This document shows, piece after piece, positions 1-9,121 of a DNA stretch of 9,121 nucleotides (position 1 is the stretch's first letter; every line of letters starts with the position of its first letter). Source of the stretch: Spirochaetales bacterium (GTDB lineage: Bacteria; Spirochaetota; Spirochaetia; SZUA-6; DRHE01); contig DRHE01000083.1 of assembly GCA_011049745.1 (NCBI GenBank), positions 1 to 9,121 of the forward strand, written 5' to 3'. Under the pieces are notes generated by a model. That model was not told where the DNA came from. It did not search any database and saw nothing but the letters and a program-made list of their open reading frames with translations. The translations under genes were made by a program, and so were the position numbers.

Positions 1-149
1 AGATGGATCGTAGAGGGGCCTGTTTTGAGGCTGTAGTTGCGGAGTTGCATTCACGACTGGGGGCCAACGCAGTACCGCTGCAGCTTCCTGTGGGAAGCGA
101 AGCCGGTTTCAGGGGAGTAATTGATCTTCTGGAGATGAAGGCCCTGATA
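1..149 (+). pseudogene. fusA: Inverted internal fragment of EF-G (fusA), G domain
   Basis: Reading on the plus strand from position 3, codons encode about 49 residues typical of the EF-G G domain: MDRRGA (the end of the NKxD guanine-specificity motif; the two bases before it fit the last two of a Lys codon), then [14 protein letters not shown], then [13 protein letters not shown]. In a normal EF-G this stretch lies about 26 residues downstream of the FCAV segment that ends the minus-strand fusA piece, and on the same strand. Here it faces the opposite way. EF-G similarity ends at about 147-152; the frame then runs through antisense of the other fusA piece to a stop near 210. There is no start signal, so it is not an independent gene. 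It may come from this fusA or from a second EF-G copy (spirochaetes often have two); the two pieces do not overlap, so they cannot be compared. Confidence 0.85.
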
Positions 150-474
150 CAGCACAGAAAATGCCGATTGCTCCATCTAAAACTCTCAAAGATCGTTCCA
201 CCTCGACGGTAAAGTCGACGTGACCAGGTGTGTCAATAATATTCACCTGGCATTCTCTCCAGAAGCAGGAGGTCGAGGCCGCGGTAATAGAAATACCCCG
301 CTCTTTCTCCAACTCCATCCAGTCCATCTTGGCTTCACCGGAATGTACTTCGCCAATTTTATAAGTCTTACCGGTATAAAATAAGATCCGCTCAGTCGTT
401 GTGGTCTTTCCCGCATCTATATGGGCCATAAGACCGATATTTCGGATCTTATCTACAGGGAATGGCTCTCCCAC
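109..474 (-). CDS. fusA: Elongation factor G, N-terminal part only, broken by an inversion junction
   Basis: EF-G is the cytoplasmic GTPase that drives tRNA-mRNA translocation on the ribosome and, with RRF, ribosome recycling. The first 109 residues match the family: P-loop AHIDAGKT (17-24), switch I with RGISIT (59-64, Thr64), DTPGHVDF (81-88, catalytic His85), and [18 protein letters not shown] ending at Val109 (codon 150-148). After that the family continuation GGVxPQSETVW is absent: the frame enters antisense of the inverted fusA fragment and stops by chance at 111-109. EF-G is normally about 690-700 residues, so this product would not work. The start is the GTG at 474-472; no other canonical start lies between it and the in-frame rpsG stop TAA. 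The gene follows rpsG by 12 nt, the standard str-operon order. The GGA that should serve as ribosome site touches the start codon, which is poor spacing; coupling to rpsG translation is likely. N-terminal identity is certain; the disruption may be an artefact. Confidence 0.9.
   Translation of the reverse strand: MGEPFPVDKIRNIGLMAHIDAGKTTTTERILFYTGKTYKIGEVHSGEAKMDWMELEKERGISITAASTSCFWRECQVNIIDTPGHVDFTVEVERSLRVLDGAIGIFCAVSGPSSPEDQLLP
141..152. other. Inversion / fold-back junction inside fusA
   Basis: To the right, minus-strand codons are good EF-G up to GCT GTA (Ala-Val, 153-148). To the left, plus-strand codons are good EF-G up to GCC CTG ATA (Ala-Leu-Ile, 141-149). The two halves meet head to head within about 10 bases. 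The exact join is ambiguous because bases around 142-149 could belong to either side (minus strand reads TATCAGGG, which fits the Val-Ser/Gly-Gly codons expected in EF-G), suggesting a few bases of microhomology. No insertion-sequence end or long inverted repeat is visible at the join. Confidence 0.8.
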
Positions 475-486
475 TCCTTTCTTTTC

Positions 487-967
<481 letters not shown>

Positions 968-970
<3 letters not shown>

Positions 971-1342
971 TGCTTTTGGCTTCTTAGTACCGTATTTTGA
1001 TCTTGCTTTGCGCCGATCTTCCACGCCAAGGGTATCCTTGGCTCCTCTGACAATATGGTAACGCACACCCGGAAGATCCTTAACCCTGCCGCCGCGGATA
1101 AGAACCACGGAGTGTTCCTGAAGATTATGTCCTATTCCCGGGATATAGGCTGTAACTTCAATACCATTTGTCAGCCTTACCCTGGCAACCTTACGCAGTG
1201 CCGAATTAGGCTTTTTCGGGGTTACGGTCATAACCCTGGTACACACCCCTCGTTTCTGGGGACAGGCCTGAAGCGCCGGTGCCTTATTCTTTTTCTTTAT
1301 CTTTCTTCTGCCTTTGCGAATAAGCTGATTTATTGTCGGCAT
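968..1342 (-). CDS. rpsL: 30S ribosomal protein S12
   Basis: S12 sits in the decoding centre at the 30S-50S interface and helps set translational accuracy. The 124-residue length equals the E. coli protein. Signatures: N-terminal [23 protein letters not shown] (27-37); [12 protein letters not shown] (41-52), which includes Lys43; [20 protein letters not shown] (71-90) with Lys88 and Asp89, the latter being the residue methylthiolated by RimO in many bacteria; and C-terminal [12 protein letters not shown]. Lys43 and Lys88 are the residues usually altered in streptomycin-resistant mutants, so this is the sensitive form. The start ATG at 1342-1340 has an in-frame TGA a few codons upstream and matches the family start. 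A purine run (AGGGGG, 1361-1356) lies 13 nt upstream, a rather long spacing. It is the first gene of the str cluster and has its own promoter-like sequence upstream. Confidence 0.97.
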
Positions 1343-1390
1343 ATCAGGTAGCTTTCCCCCTCATATCTATATTCATTAAAGTGCCCCGCA

Positions 1391-1419
1391 AATCTAACAA
1401 CAGGCCAATAAAAAGTCAA
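1391..1419 (-). promoter_or_regulatory. Sigma-70-type promoter for rpsL-rpsG-fusA (proximal)
   Basis: On the minus strand there is a -35 TTGACT (1419-1414), a 17-nt spacer and a -10 TAGATT (1396-1391). A TG dinucleotide one base before the -10 makes it an extended -10. Transcription would start near 1385, giving a leader of about 42 nt before rpsL. Agreement with the consensus and optimal spacing in a non-coding gap directly upstream of an operon make it credible; it is not experimentally shown. Confidence 0.72.
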
Positions 1420-1544
1420 CCCCTTTCCATACTTCTCCCCTGGAAAATGGTTTAACAAGTTTTATTTAACATTACCCTTCGCTTTTACCACGGAAATTAT
1501 CGTCCGCAGATCAGAATTAACTTCTGTACCCCTCTCCGCACGCT

Positions 1545-1573
1545 AATATACAAATAACAGCCCGGTTTTTCAA
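1545..1573 (-). promoter_or_regulatory. Sigma-70-type promoter, distal, just after rpoC
   Basis: The minus strand has TTGAAA (1573-1568), a 17-nt spacer and TATATT (1550-1545), 20 nt past the rpoC stop. Transcription would begin near 1538 and give a leader of about 195 nt ahead of rpsL. AT-rich flanks make chance matches more likely than for the proximal promoter. Confidence 0.5.
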
Positions 1574-1592
1574 TACTTTTACTAATAAAACT

Positions 1593-4500
1593 TCAGGGAG
1601 CAGCGACCTCCTCCGGTTCAGGTGCAGCTGCTTTTTTTTCAGTTGGTACCTCTGCCCCATCTCCTTCGTCACCTGCCTCTACTCTTTCCTGTTCTTTTTT
1701 TCTCTCTTCCAGTATCCTGTTTATGGAGACATCCAGGTCTTCCATATTCTCATCATACAATTTAATGTCTCGATAACCTATCATTCCAGTGCCTGCGGGG
1801 ATCATATGGCCGATAATGACATTTTCTTTTAAGCCCCGCAACCGGTCAACACTCCCTGCAATGGACGCATTAGTGAGCACCCTGGTAGTCTCCTGGAAGG
1901 AAGCCGCAGATATAAAAGAGTCGATATTCAGAGAAGCACGGGTAATACCGAGAAGCATGGGCTGGCCAATTGCCGCCTGCCCGCCTTCACGAATAACCTT
2001 TATATTCTGTTCATTAAACCTATAGCGATCCACCTGCTGCCCGTAAATAAAATTGGTATCCCCCACATTTATAATTTCAACTTTCTTCATCATCTGCCGG
2101 ATGATAACCCCGATATGCTTATCATTAATATTTACACCCTGCATGCGGTAAACTTCCTGTATCTCATTCACCAGATAGCTCTGCAGAGCATTTTCACCAA
2201 GAATTTGCAGTACCTCGTGAGGATCAATGCTGCCGTCACAAAGCTCTTCACCGGCTTCCACGATATCACCATCACGCACCAGGAGATGTTTACCCATCGG
2301 TACCTGATGCTTATACTCATTACCAAAGGTATCAGTTACTATTATTATCCGCTTGGCCTTTAAAATCCCCTTAAAATGAACAGTACCACTGATCTTGGCA
2401 AGCACCGCCGGATTTTTAGGCCGCCTGGCCTCAAATAATTCACCGACCCTGGGCAAGCCACCGGTTATATCCCTGGTCTTAACACTCTCCCTGAGCAGCT
2501 TGGCCAGCGTGTGCCCGGCTTTAATCTCCTGATTGTTTTCAACATTAAGATAGGCGGAACCTGGAAGATAGTAGCCGTCCAGCTCAGCTCCCCCATCATC
2601 CTGTATTACTAACCGCGGTTGCAGGCTTTCTAAAGAGTATTCGGTAATCTTTTTTTCGATCTTGCCAGTATCCTCATTAATTTCCTCTTTCAGGGTGGTG
2701 CCAAGAATAATATCTTCGAATAAGACCTTACCATCATGTTCAGCGATGATCGGCTCGCTGAAGGGATCAAAATAGGCAATAGACTCTTCAGCAGCAGCAA
2801 CATCACCCACAGAAACTGTTAACTCAGCGCCGTTACGAACATCAATTCGCTGCGGCTGAGCTATTAACAGCAGGGTTTTGCCCTTCTTATGTGCATAAGC
2901 CACCTCTTCCGCTCGGATCTTTTTGCTGCCCCGTTCCAAAACAGGTTCACCCTGAAGCACTTTCTTTCCATCAGCTACCAATATTTTATCGCCCTTCTTC
3001 ATCTCGATGGTGCGCAAAACCCTGTTGACCATCAGGTACCCCTTTCTGGTATAAAGTTTGTTGCCATTCGCCAGGGTTACGGTATTGCCATTAATTTCGC
3101 GAATAAGCACAGGATACTTGAGATATATCCGGTTTTCTTCAGTTATTTTAGTAGCGGCGCCGCCAATATGAAAAGTCCGCATAGTGAGCTGGGTACCAGG
3201 CTGGCCAATGGATTGGGCGGCAATAATACCTACCGCCTCGCCAATATTTACTGTTTTATTGTAGGCTAAATTACGCCCGTAACATTTTACACATACCCCG
3301 TGCTCAGCTTCGCAGGTAAGTACGGTCCGAATACGCACACTTTCCACGCCTACTTCTTCAATACGTTTGGCAATTTCATCAGTAATTTCCTGGTTTACAT
3401 CAATAATGATCTCACCGGTAATCGGATGGGTGACCCGCTCCAGAGTAAACCTGCCGGCAATGCGGTCGCTCAATGCCTCAACAATCTCTTCTCCATCCTT
3501 GATAGCCCGCCGTTCCAGACCATTTATTGTGCCGCAGTCTTCTTCGTTAATCACTACATCCTGAGCAATGTCCACCAGCCGCCTGGTTAGATAACCGGCA
3601 TCTGCTGTTTTCAGTGCCGTATCAGCCAGGCCCTTTCTCGCACCGTTTGTGGAGATAAAAAATTCGATAATTGAGAGGCCTTCCTTGAAATTTGAACGGA
3701 TAGGCAGCTCAATAATATCTCCCGAAGGCTTGGCCATTAAACCCCTCATTCCTCCTAATTGCCTTATCTGAGCCCTGCTGCCACGCGCTCCGGAATTTGC
3801 CATCATATAAACAGGGTTAAAACCCTGCTGGTCCTCCTTGAGCTCATCCATGAGCTCATTGGTGATCTTCTCATTTGTGCTGCTCCATACCTCTACAACC
3901 CGGTTGTAGCGCTCTTCGTTAGTGATATGACCCTGCAGGTATTGGCTCTGGATCTCTTCCACCTGATCATTAGCCTTCTTAATCAGATCCGGCTTGGCAT
4001 CTGGGATGATTATATCGTCCATACCGATTGTCGCGCCAAACCGGGTAGCATACTTGAAGCCCAATTCCTTTATAGCATCTACCAGTTTTACCGTAACATA
4101 GGCGTTGAACTCTTTATGGGAGAAAGCGATTAATTCTTTCAGCTCTTTTTCTCCCATAGTGTAGTTGAGATACTCAATTTCTTCAGGCAATTCATCATTT
4201 AATATGATACGTCCGGGTGTTGTTTCCAGGTATTGCCCATTCATCTTTACCTTCACCAGGGCATGATAGCCAACAGAACCGGCATCCAGAGCCATTAATA
4301 CCTCGTTTGGAGAAGAAAAATACTTTCCCTCTCCCTTGGCCCCATCTCTGTTTCTGGTCAGGTAGTTAATACCCAGAACCATATCCTGGCTGGGAACAAC
4401 AATCGGATGGCCGTTAGCCGGATTGAGCAGATTCTTCGATGAAAGCATCAAAGTCCAGCATTCCGTCTGCGCTTCGGGGGTCAGCGGTACATGAACCGCC

Positions 4501-5864
4501 ATCTGGTCGCCGTCAAAGTCAGCATTAAATGCATGACAGACCAGGGGATGAAGCTTAATTGCCTTTCCCTCTACCAATACCGGTTCAAAAGCCTGAATAC
4601 CAAGACGGTGCAGGGTCGGCGCCCGGTTGAGTAAAACCGGATGCTCCCGCACAACATCCTCTAAAACGGCCCACACCTCAGGCGTTTCCTGCTCAACCAG
4701 GGTCTTAGCCTTTTTGATGTTATAAACTACGTCTTTCTCCACCAGCTTTTTCATAATAAAGGGCTTGAATAGTTCCAACGCCATTTTAGTGGGCAGACCG
4801 CATTGGTGAAGCTTTAATTCCGGTCCGACAACTATTACCGAGCGACCGGAGTAATCAACCCGTTTGCCCAGTAAATTCTGTCTGAAGCGGCCCTGTTTAC
4901 CCCTAAGCATATCAGAGAGAGACTTAAGGGGGCGATTAGCCGCACCCTTAACCATTCGTTTTTTCTTGGAATTATCAAATAAAGCGTCGACTGCTTCCTG
5001 CAGCATTCTCTTTTCATTACGGATAATAATATCAGGGGCGTTGAGTGCTAAGAGCCGTTTCAACCGGTTGTTGCGGTTAATAACTCTACGGTATAGATCG
5101 TTCAGATCAGAAGTGGCGAAACGTCCGCCGTCAAGCTGGACCATCGGTCTGAGCTCCGGCGGAATAACAGGAATAACATCCAGCACCATCCATTCAGGCT
5201 TGTTATCTGAATCCCTGAAATTCTCAACAATCTCTATTCTTTTCAGTAAACGCTTATCGCTCTTTCTACCCTTTTCTATCATCTTATAACGCAGCTCAGC
5301 TGCAAGAGCATCCAGATCCAACGATTCGAGAATAGTCCTGATTGCCTCGGCTCCGATACCGGCTTGAAAAGCCATGCCGTAGCGCTCATGGGCCTCCATA
5401 TACTCCTCTTCAGAGAGGAGCTGCATCTTTTTAAGATCAGTATCACCGGGATCAATTACAATATATTTCTCATAGTAAAGAATAGAACGCAAAGCGATTA
5501 TTGGAATATCCAGCAGCAACCCCATTCTCGAGGGAATGGAGCGGTAATACCAGATATGTGATACCGGGGAGGCAAGTTCAATATGACCCATACGTTCGCG
5601 CCGCACCCTGAAATGGGTTACTTCAACACCGCAGCGGTCACAGATAACGCCTTTATAACGGATAGATTTGAATTTTCCGCAATAGCACTCCCATTCTTTG
5701 GTGGTACCGAAGATACGCTCACAAAACAACCCGTCTTTTTCCGGACGCAAGGTACGATAATTTATCGTTTCAGGCTTTTTAACCTCTCCATAAGACCAAG
5801 CACGGATCTGATCCGGTGAGGCCAGCTTGATCATGATGCTGTCAAACTCTCTTAAATCTCTCAT
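1593..5864 (-). CDS. rpoC: DNA-directed RNA polymerase subunit beta'
   Basis: Beta' is the largest RNA polymerase subunit; it carries the catalytic Mg2+ site and clamp and pairs with beta, two alphas and omega. Residue numbers here count from the TTG at 5870. In order: zinc-binding Cys62, Cys64, Cys77 and Cys80 in the clamp; [20 protein letters not shown] (329-348) after the rudder and lid; the catalytic triad in NADFDGDQ (Asp451, 453, 455); the second zinc site Cys779, 853, 860 and 863; bridge helix [19 protein letters not shown] (743-761); trigger loop from 877, ending at [20 protein letters not shown] (1132-1151). Between the trigger-loop halves lies a large insertion (about 905-1130), as in Gram-negative beta'. 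The last 40 residues are a low-complexity Glu/Ala/Pro tail. I prefer the ATG at 5864: MRDLREFD aligns with spirochaetal MKDIRDFD, and GGGAGG lies 10 nt upstream. The TTG at 5870 (4 nt from GGGAGG) would add two residues. Cotranscribed with rpoB, 15 nt away. Confidence 0.97.
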   Translation of the reverse strand: MRDLREFDSIMIKLASPDQIRAWSYGEVKKPETINYRTLRPEKDGLFCERIFGTTKEWECYCGKFKSIRYKGVICDRCGVEVTHFRVRRERMGHIELASPVSHIWYYRSIPSRMGLLLDIPIIALRSILYYEKYIVIDPGDTDLKKMQLLSEEEYMEAHERYGMAFQAGIGAEAIRTILESLDLDALAAELRYKMIEKGRKSDKRLLKRIEIVENFRDSDNKPEWMVLDVIPVIPPELRPMVQLDGGRFATSDLNDLYRRVINRNNRLKRLLALNAPDIIIRNEKRMLQEAVDALFDNSKKKRMVKGAANRPLKSLSDMLRGKQGRFRQNLLGKRVDYSGRSVIVVGPELKLHQCGLPTKMALELFKPFIMKKLVEKDVVYNIKKAKTLVEQETPEVWAVLEDVVREHPVLLNRAPTLHRLGIQAFEPVLVEGKAIKLHPLVCHAFNADFDGDQMAVHVPLTPEAQTECWTLMLSSKNLLNPANGHPIVVPSQDMVLGINYLTRNRDGAKGEGKYFSSPNEVLMALDAGSVGYHALVKVKMNGQYLETTPGRIILNDELPEEIEYLNYTMGEKELKELIAFSHKEFNAYVTVKLVDAIKELGFKYATRFGATIGMDDIIIPDAKPDLIKKANDQVEEIQSQYLQGHITNEERYNRVVEVWSSTNEKITNELMDELKEDQQGFNPVYMMANSGARGSRAQIRQLGGMRGLMAKPSGDIIELPIRSNFKEGLSIIEFFISTNGARKGLADTALKTADAGYLTRRLVDIAQDVVINEEDCGTINGLERRAIKDGEEIVEALSDRIAGRFTLERVTHPITGEIIIDVNQEITDEIAKRIEEVGVESVRIRTVLTCEAEHGVCVKCYGRNLAYNKTVNIGEAVGIIAAQSIGQPGTQLTMRTFHIGGAATKITEENRIYLKYPVLIREINGNTVTLANGNKLYTRKGYLMVNRVLRTIEMKKGDKILVADGKKVLQGEPVLERGSKKIRAEEVAYAHKKGKTLLLIAQPQRIDVRNGAELTVSVGDVAAAEESIAYFDPFSEPIIAEHDGKVLFEDIILGTTLKEEINEDTGKIEKKITEYSLESLQPRLVIQDDGGAELDGYYLPGSAYLNVENNQEIKAGHTLAKLLRESVKTRDITGGLPRVGELFEARRPKNPAVLAKISGTVHFKGILKAKRIIIVTDTFGNEYKHQVPMGKHLLVRDGDIVEAGEELCDGSIDPHEVLQILGENALQSYLVNEIQEVYRMQGVNINDKHIGVIIRQMMKKVEIINVGDTNFIYGQQVDRYRFNEQNIKVIREGGQAAIGQPMLLGITRASLNIDSFISAASFQETTRVLTNASIAGSVDRLRGLKENVIIGHMIPAGTGMIGYRDIKLYDENMEDLDVSINRILEERKKEQERVEAGDEGDGAEVPTEKKAAAPEPEEVAAP

Positions 5865-5882
5865 CTTCAATAATCCTCCCTA
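5865..5882 (-). promoter_or_regulatory. rpoC ribosome binding site overlapping the rpoB stop
   Basis: The minus strand reads TAGGGAGGATTATTGAAG and then ATG. The rpoB stop TAG gives the first G of a strong GGGAGG Shine-Dalgarno. The spacing is 4 nt to a TTG and 10 nt to the ATG, both in frame, so the site alone does not settle the start; similarity to family N-termini favours the ATG. Confidence 0.8.
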
Positions 5883-8800
5883 AAAACGACTTCCCTGACG
5901 GTTGATCAACTCTTCATCGCGCTCGGTTAGGGCGATCTGCTTTCCTTTGGCATCATGTATAGTGATATCCAGGCCCAGCCCCCTCAGCTCCTGTACCAGA
6001 ACATTGAAGGATTCCGGTACACCGGCTGCTGAAAAAACCTCATTCTTCACGATACTCTCATATATTTTCGCTCTTCCGTTCATGTCATCAGATTTAATTG
6101 TCAGAAGCTCCTGCAGTGTGTTTGCCGCACCATAGGCTTCCAGTGCCCAAACCTCCATCTCACCGAGCCTCTGACCACCGAATTGCGCTTTACCACCAAG
6201 AGGCTGTTGAGTTACCAATGAATAGGGGCCGGTGGAACGGGCGTGCATTTTATCATCTACCAGGTGATGGAGCTTGATCATATATATATTGCCCACAGTA
6301 ACGGGCTGTTCAAAAGGCTCCCCGGTCAGTCCATCATAAAGGATTGCTTTTGAATTAACGGAAATACCGGCTTCTTTCAATTTATCCTCAATCATCTTAT
6401 TACTTGCCGATTCAAAGACCGGGGTTGCATACCACTCATTCAACTTCAAACCAGCCCAGCCCAACTCCGTCTCCATGATCTGGCCAAGGTTCATACGTGA
6501 CGACACGCCCAACGGATTCAATACAATATCAATCGGGGTGCCGCCCTCCAGGAAGGGCATATCCTCTTCCGGCAGAACACGCGCTATTACACCCTTATTG
6601 CCGTGGCGCCCCGCCATTTTATCTCCCTCCCGGAGCTTTCTCTTGGTGGCGATCAGAACCTTCACTACCTGTTCAACGCCGGGATTAAGCTCATCGCGAT
6701 TGGAGCGCTTCAACCTCCGTACATCGATAACAGTACCCTCGATACCATGGGGTACTTTCAGAGAGGTATCACGCACTTCCTTGGCTTTTTCACCGAAAAT
6801 AGAGTTTAAAAGCTTGAACTCGGGCGTTGAATCTGTTTCACTCTTGGGTGTTACCTTGCCTACCAGGATCGCGCCCGATTTTATATCAGCGCCCACCCTG
6901 ATGACTCCTTCATCATCTAAATGTTCAATCGACTGTTCACTGGCATTGGGAATATCTCTGGTTATTTTTTCCGGTCCGAGTTTGGTTTCCCGCACCTCAA
7001 TAGAAAATTCCTTAATGTGAATAGTGGTGAAGATATCCTGCTTCACTACTTTTTCGGAAATGAGGATGGCATCCTCATAGTTGTAGCCATACCACGGCAT
7101 AAAAGCAACCAGAACATTACGCCCCAAAGCCAGCTCGCCCTGGCAAGTAGCCGGACCGTCGGCTATAACTTCTCCCTGGGCCACATGCTGTCCATCTTCT
7201 ACTATCGGCTTCTGATTAAAGCAGGTATCCTGATTGGTGCGGTGAAACTTTACCACCGGATAGATATCCAGCTCATTTTTGTCACCATCGTCGGGTTTAA
7301 TCTGGATTTCCCTGGAGCTGACATAGACAACACTGCCGGCTCGCCGGGCAGCAACCATAACTCCGGAATCATAAGCTGTCTTCCGCTCCATCCCGGTACC
7401 AACCCGTGGGGGTTCAGGCCTGAGCAGAGGCACTGCCTGCCGCTGCATATTCGACCCCATCAGAGCACGGTTTGCATCATCATGCTCTAAAAAAGGAATC
7501 AGAGAAGTGGAAACTGAAATTACCTGTTTAGGAGAAACATCCATATACTGGATATCTGCCGCCAGCCTGGCAACATAGTCACCAGCCTTACGTACCGGAA
7601 TACGTTTCTCCAGGAACTTGCCTTTTTTATCAAGAATGGCGTTAGCTTGAGCGATAAAGTACTTTTCCTCATCCATGGCTGAAAGGTACTCAATCTCTTT
7701 GGTGGCTATTCCCTTCTTTACCTTTCGATAAGGGGTCTCTAAAAACCCATATTCATTCACTTTTGTGTAATTTGCCAGAGAAACGATCAACCCGATATTG
7801 GGGCCCTCCGGTGTCTCTATGGGGCACATACGCCCATAGTGAGTAAAATGTACATCCCGGACCTCAAATCCGGCCCTTTCACGGGAAAGCCCACCCGGGC
7901 CCAGGGCATTAAGCCGTCTTTTGTGCGTCAGCTCAGCAAGCGGATTTACCTGATCCATAAATTGTGAAAGCTGACTCGAGCCAAAGAATTCCTTAATAGT
8001 TGCTACTATAGGCTTAATTGATATGAGATCTTGAGGCCTTATGGTATCGGATTCCTTCAGGGACATGCGCTCCTTAGCTATGCGCTCCATACGAGTAAAT
8101 GATATCTTGAGATGATTGGTCAAAAGCTCTCCTACAGAACGAATCCGGCGATTACCCAGATGATCGATATCATCTATATTCCCCTCTCCGATATAAACCT
8201 TTATCAGGAAGATTATGGTATTAAGGATATCCTCCGGCACCAGCGTATGGGCCTTTACCGGTTCGGTATAATCAAATTTCTTATTTAATTTATAGCGCCC
8301 CACCCTGCCCAGATCATAACGCCGGGCAGAGAAAAACATGGACTGGAGATCCTTTTCCGCACTCTCCAGGGTAATCGGCTCACCAGGTTTTATAATTGCA
8401 TAAACCCGGGAGACGGCCTCCTCACGGCTGGGCTCATCTTTTTCGGGGTCATCCTTTATATATTTTACCTCTTCCCTCTCAAAACAGTTAAGAATAATTT
8501 GAGAATGGAGAGAATCGGGATTATCAAAATCAATTACCTCTATTTCATTAACTCCGGAATGGATCAGTTCCTCTACGTCATGGGGATGGATCTTATCTCC
8601 GGCACGGTAGAGTTTTTTCTGCACCTTTTCCTCTTTAACATATATGGCTTTTGCAAAAACCCTGCCTAATGACCTTTCCTTATCCTCCCGGGATTCTGAT
8701 ATCTTGACCTTTTCTGTTTTATAAAAAAGCTCAATTATTTTCTCTCTGGAATCAAAACCGAGGGCGCGTAAGAATATAGTAGCCAGTATTTTCTTCTTAC

Positions 8801-9121
8801 GATCAATTTTTGCAAAAACCAGTTCTTTTTTCTGATCAATCTCGAACTCCAGCCAGGAACCGCGGTACGGAATTATCCTGGAAGAGTAAACCCCCTTATC
8901 ATGGGAAAAGATAACCCCCGGTGAACGGTGGATTTGGCTGACTACAACTCTCTCCGCACCATTGACAATAAAGGTTCCCCTGGAAGTCATAAGGGGAATA
9001 TCACCCATATAAATTTCTTTCTGCCGGATTTCACCGGTATTGAGAAAAATCAAGTTAATCCGGGCTTTTAGCGGAATTGCCAGGGTCAGCCCCTTCTGTT
9101 TGCACTCCTCCTCTGATAAAG
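5880..9121 (-). CDS. rpoB: DNA-directed RNA polymerase subunit beta, N-terminus beyond the window
   Basis: Beta forms one half of the polymerase cleft with beta' and holds the rifampicin pocket. The frame is open to the right edge: codons upstream of 9053 read [20 protein letters not shown], matching the family (E. coli ECQIRGVTYSAPLRVKLRL). The TTG at 9053 is therefore an internal Leu, and roughly 80-95 N-terminal residues are missing. About 1,079 residues are visible, implying a full length near 1,170, shorter than E. coli (1,342) because the two large enterobacterial insertions are absent. Landmarks: [20 protein letters not shown] near the start; rifampicin cluster I at 7982-7902; [12 protein letters not shown] and [14 protein letters not shown] just after; [16 protein letters not shown] (near 7100-7050); [13 protein letters not shown] (near 6620-6580) with the catalytic-centre lysines; C-terminal [18 protein letters not shown], the clamp-anchoring end. 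The stop is TAG at 5882-5880. It is the upstream partner of rpoC in the operon. Confidence 0.97.
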   Translation of the reverse strand, partial: LSEEECKQKGLTLAIPLKARINLIFLNTGEIRQKEIYMGDIPLMTSRGTFIVNGAERVVVSQIHRSPGVIFSHDKGVYSSRIIPYRGSWLEFEIDQKKELVFAKIDRKKKILATIFLRALGFDSREKIIELFYKTEKVKISESREDKERSLGRVFAKAIYVKEEKVQKKLYRAGDKIHPHDVEELIHSGVNEIEVIDFDNPDSLHSQIILNCFEREEVKYIKDDPEKDEPSREEAVSRVYAIIKPGEPITLESAEKDLQSMFFSARRYDLGRVGRYKLNKKFDYTEPVKAHTLVPEDILNTIIFLIKVYIGEGNIDDIDHLGNRRIRSVGELLTNHLKISFTRMERIAKERMSLKESDTIRPQDLISIKPIVATIKEFFGSSQLSQFMDQVNPLAELTHKRRLNALGPGGLSRERAGFEVRDVHFTHYGRMCPIETPEGPNIGLIVSLANYTKVNEYGFLETPYRKVKKGIATKEIEYLSAMDEEKYFIAQANAILDKKGKFLEKRIPVRKAGDYVARLAADIQYMDVSPKQVISVSTSLIPFLEHDDANRALMGSNMQRQAVPLLRPEPPRVGTGMERKTAYDSGVMVAARRAGSVVYVSSREIQIKPDDGDKNELDIYPVVKFHRTNQDTCFNQKPIVEDGQHVAQGEVIADGPATCQGELALGRNVLVAFMPWYGYNYEDAILISEKVVKQDIFTTIHIKEFSIEVRETKLGPEKITRDIPNASEQSIEHLDDEGVIRVGADIKSGAILVGKVTPKSETDSTPEFKLLNSIFGEKAKEVRDTSLKVPHGIEGTVIDVRRLKRSNRDELNPGVEQVVKVLIATKRKLREGDKMAGRHGNKGVIARVLPEEDMPFLEGGTPIDIVLNPLGVSSRMNLGQIMETELGWAGLKLNEWYATPVFESASNKMIEDKLKEAGISVNSKAILYDGLTGEPFEQPVTVGNIYMIKLHHLVDDKMHARSTGPYSLVTQQPLGGKAQFGGQRLGEMEVWALEAYGAANTLQELLTIKSDDMNGRAKIYESIVKNEVFSAAGVPESFNVLVQELRGLGLDITIHDAKGKQIALTERDEELINRQGSRF
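7902..7982 (-). other. Rifampicin-resistance-determining region (cluster I) of rpoB with Asn at position 531
   Basis: These 27 codons align without gaps to E. coli RpoB 507-533: [11 protein letters not shown] at the start, then THKRRLNAL at the end. The codon at 7910-7908 is AAT (Asn) where E. coli has Ser531. Other contact positions (Gln513, Asp516, His526, Arg529) are the usual sensitive-type residues. Asn531 is the natural state in Borrelia, Treponema and other spirochaetes and has been linked to their intrinsic rifampicin resistance. Confidence 0.85.

Larger units (their letters stand above)
1343..1592 (-). other. rpoC-rpsL intergenic region, 250 nt
   Basis: No credible protein gene lies here; in particular there is no L7Ae-family (YbxF-like) ribosomal gene, which often fills this gap in Firmicutes. 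It holds two promoter-like sequences facing rpsL (listed separately). An imperfect hairpin is possible at 1450-1427 on the minus strand (TTTTCC pairing with GGAGAA around a 3-nt loop, with CCA/TGG below), just upstream of the proximal -35. A 5-bp stem also occurs at 1512-1526. Neither is followed by a T-run, so no intrinsic terminator is visible and read-through from rpoBC into rpsL is possible. Confidence 0.7.

Noticed and set aside
1..474. A phase-variable DNA invertase switch controlling fusA
   Set aside because: No inverted repeats, recombinase gene or site-specific recombination site is visible, and on/off switching of EF-G would be lethal without a second copy; a chimera or simple rearrangement is the plainer reading.
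1452..1472. Six-codon frame (MLNKTC) upstream of rpsL as a possible leader peptide
   Set aside because: Too short, weak ribosome site, and no attenuator hairpin with a T-run follows; frames of this size occur by chance in AT-rich gaps.
1512..1526. Inverted repeat CAGAA-N5-TTCTG as the rpoC terminator
   Set aside because: Only 5 bp, AT-rich and with no following T-run on either strand.
6475..7020. 181-residue open frame on the plus strand inside rpoB (and a 189-residue one at 6921-7490)
   Set aside because: They are antisense to strongly conserved rpoB coding sequence, have Ser/Arg-rich compositions typical of reverse-frame translations, and resemble no family I know.
9051..9053. TTG at 9053 as the rpoB start
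   Set aside because: The frame stays open to the window edge and the upstream codons match conserved beta N-terminal sequence, so this TTG is an internal leucine codon.

Overview
The window holds the end of the RNA polymerase operon and the start of the str operon, all on the minus strand: rpoB (5' end cut by the right edge), rpoC, rpsL, rpsG and the start of fusA. The organism looks like a spirochaete or a close relative. RpoC is long (about 1,423 residues), carries the large trigger-loop insertion typical of Gram-negative lineages, and its N-terminus reads like spirochaetal RpoC. The rifampicin pocket of RpoB has Asn at the position equivalent to E. coli 531, a known spirochaete trait. No L7Ae-type gene lies between rpoC and rpsL, where Firmicutes usually have one. 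Lineage is judged from remembered family sequences; no database search was possible.

Layout, in transcription order (right to left): rpoB from the right edge to 5880; 15 nt with the rpoC Shine-Dalgarno; rpoC to 1593; a 250-nt gap with two promoter-like sequences and no convincing terminator; rpsL (1342-968); 10 nt; rpsG (957-487); 12 nt; fusA from a GTG at 474. The core genes look intact and ordinary: two catalytic polymerase subunits, two 30S proteins of the decoding centre and head, and the translocation GTPase.

The exception is the left end. The minus-strand fusA frame matches EF-G only for about 109 residues and stops matching at about 148. Positions 1-149 then encode, on the PLUS strand, a downstream piece of the EF-G G domain (from the Lys of the NKxD motif to the conserved Met-Lys-Ala stretch). 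So fusA is broken by an inversion or fold-back junction near 141-152. Because fusA is normally essential, an amplification or assembly chimera is the likeliest cause, but a small real inversion is not excluded by what is visible. I see no mobile element, CRISPR array, tRNA, rRNA or novel defence-like system here.
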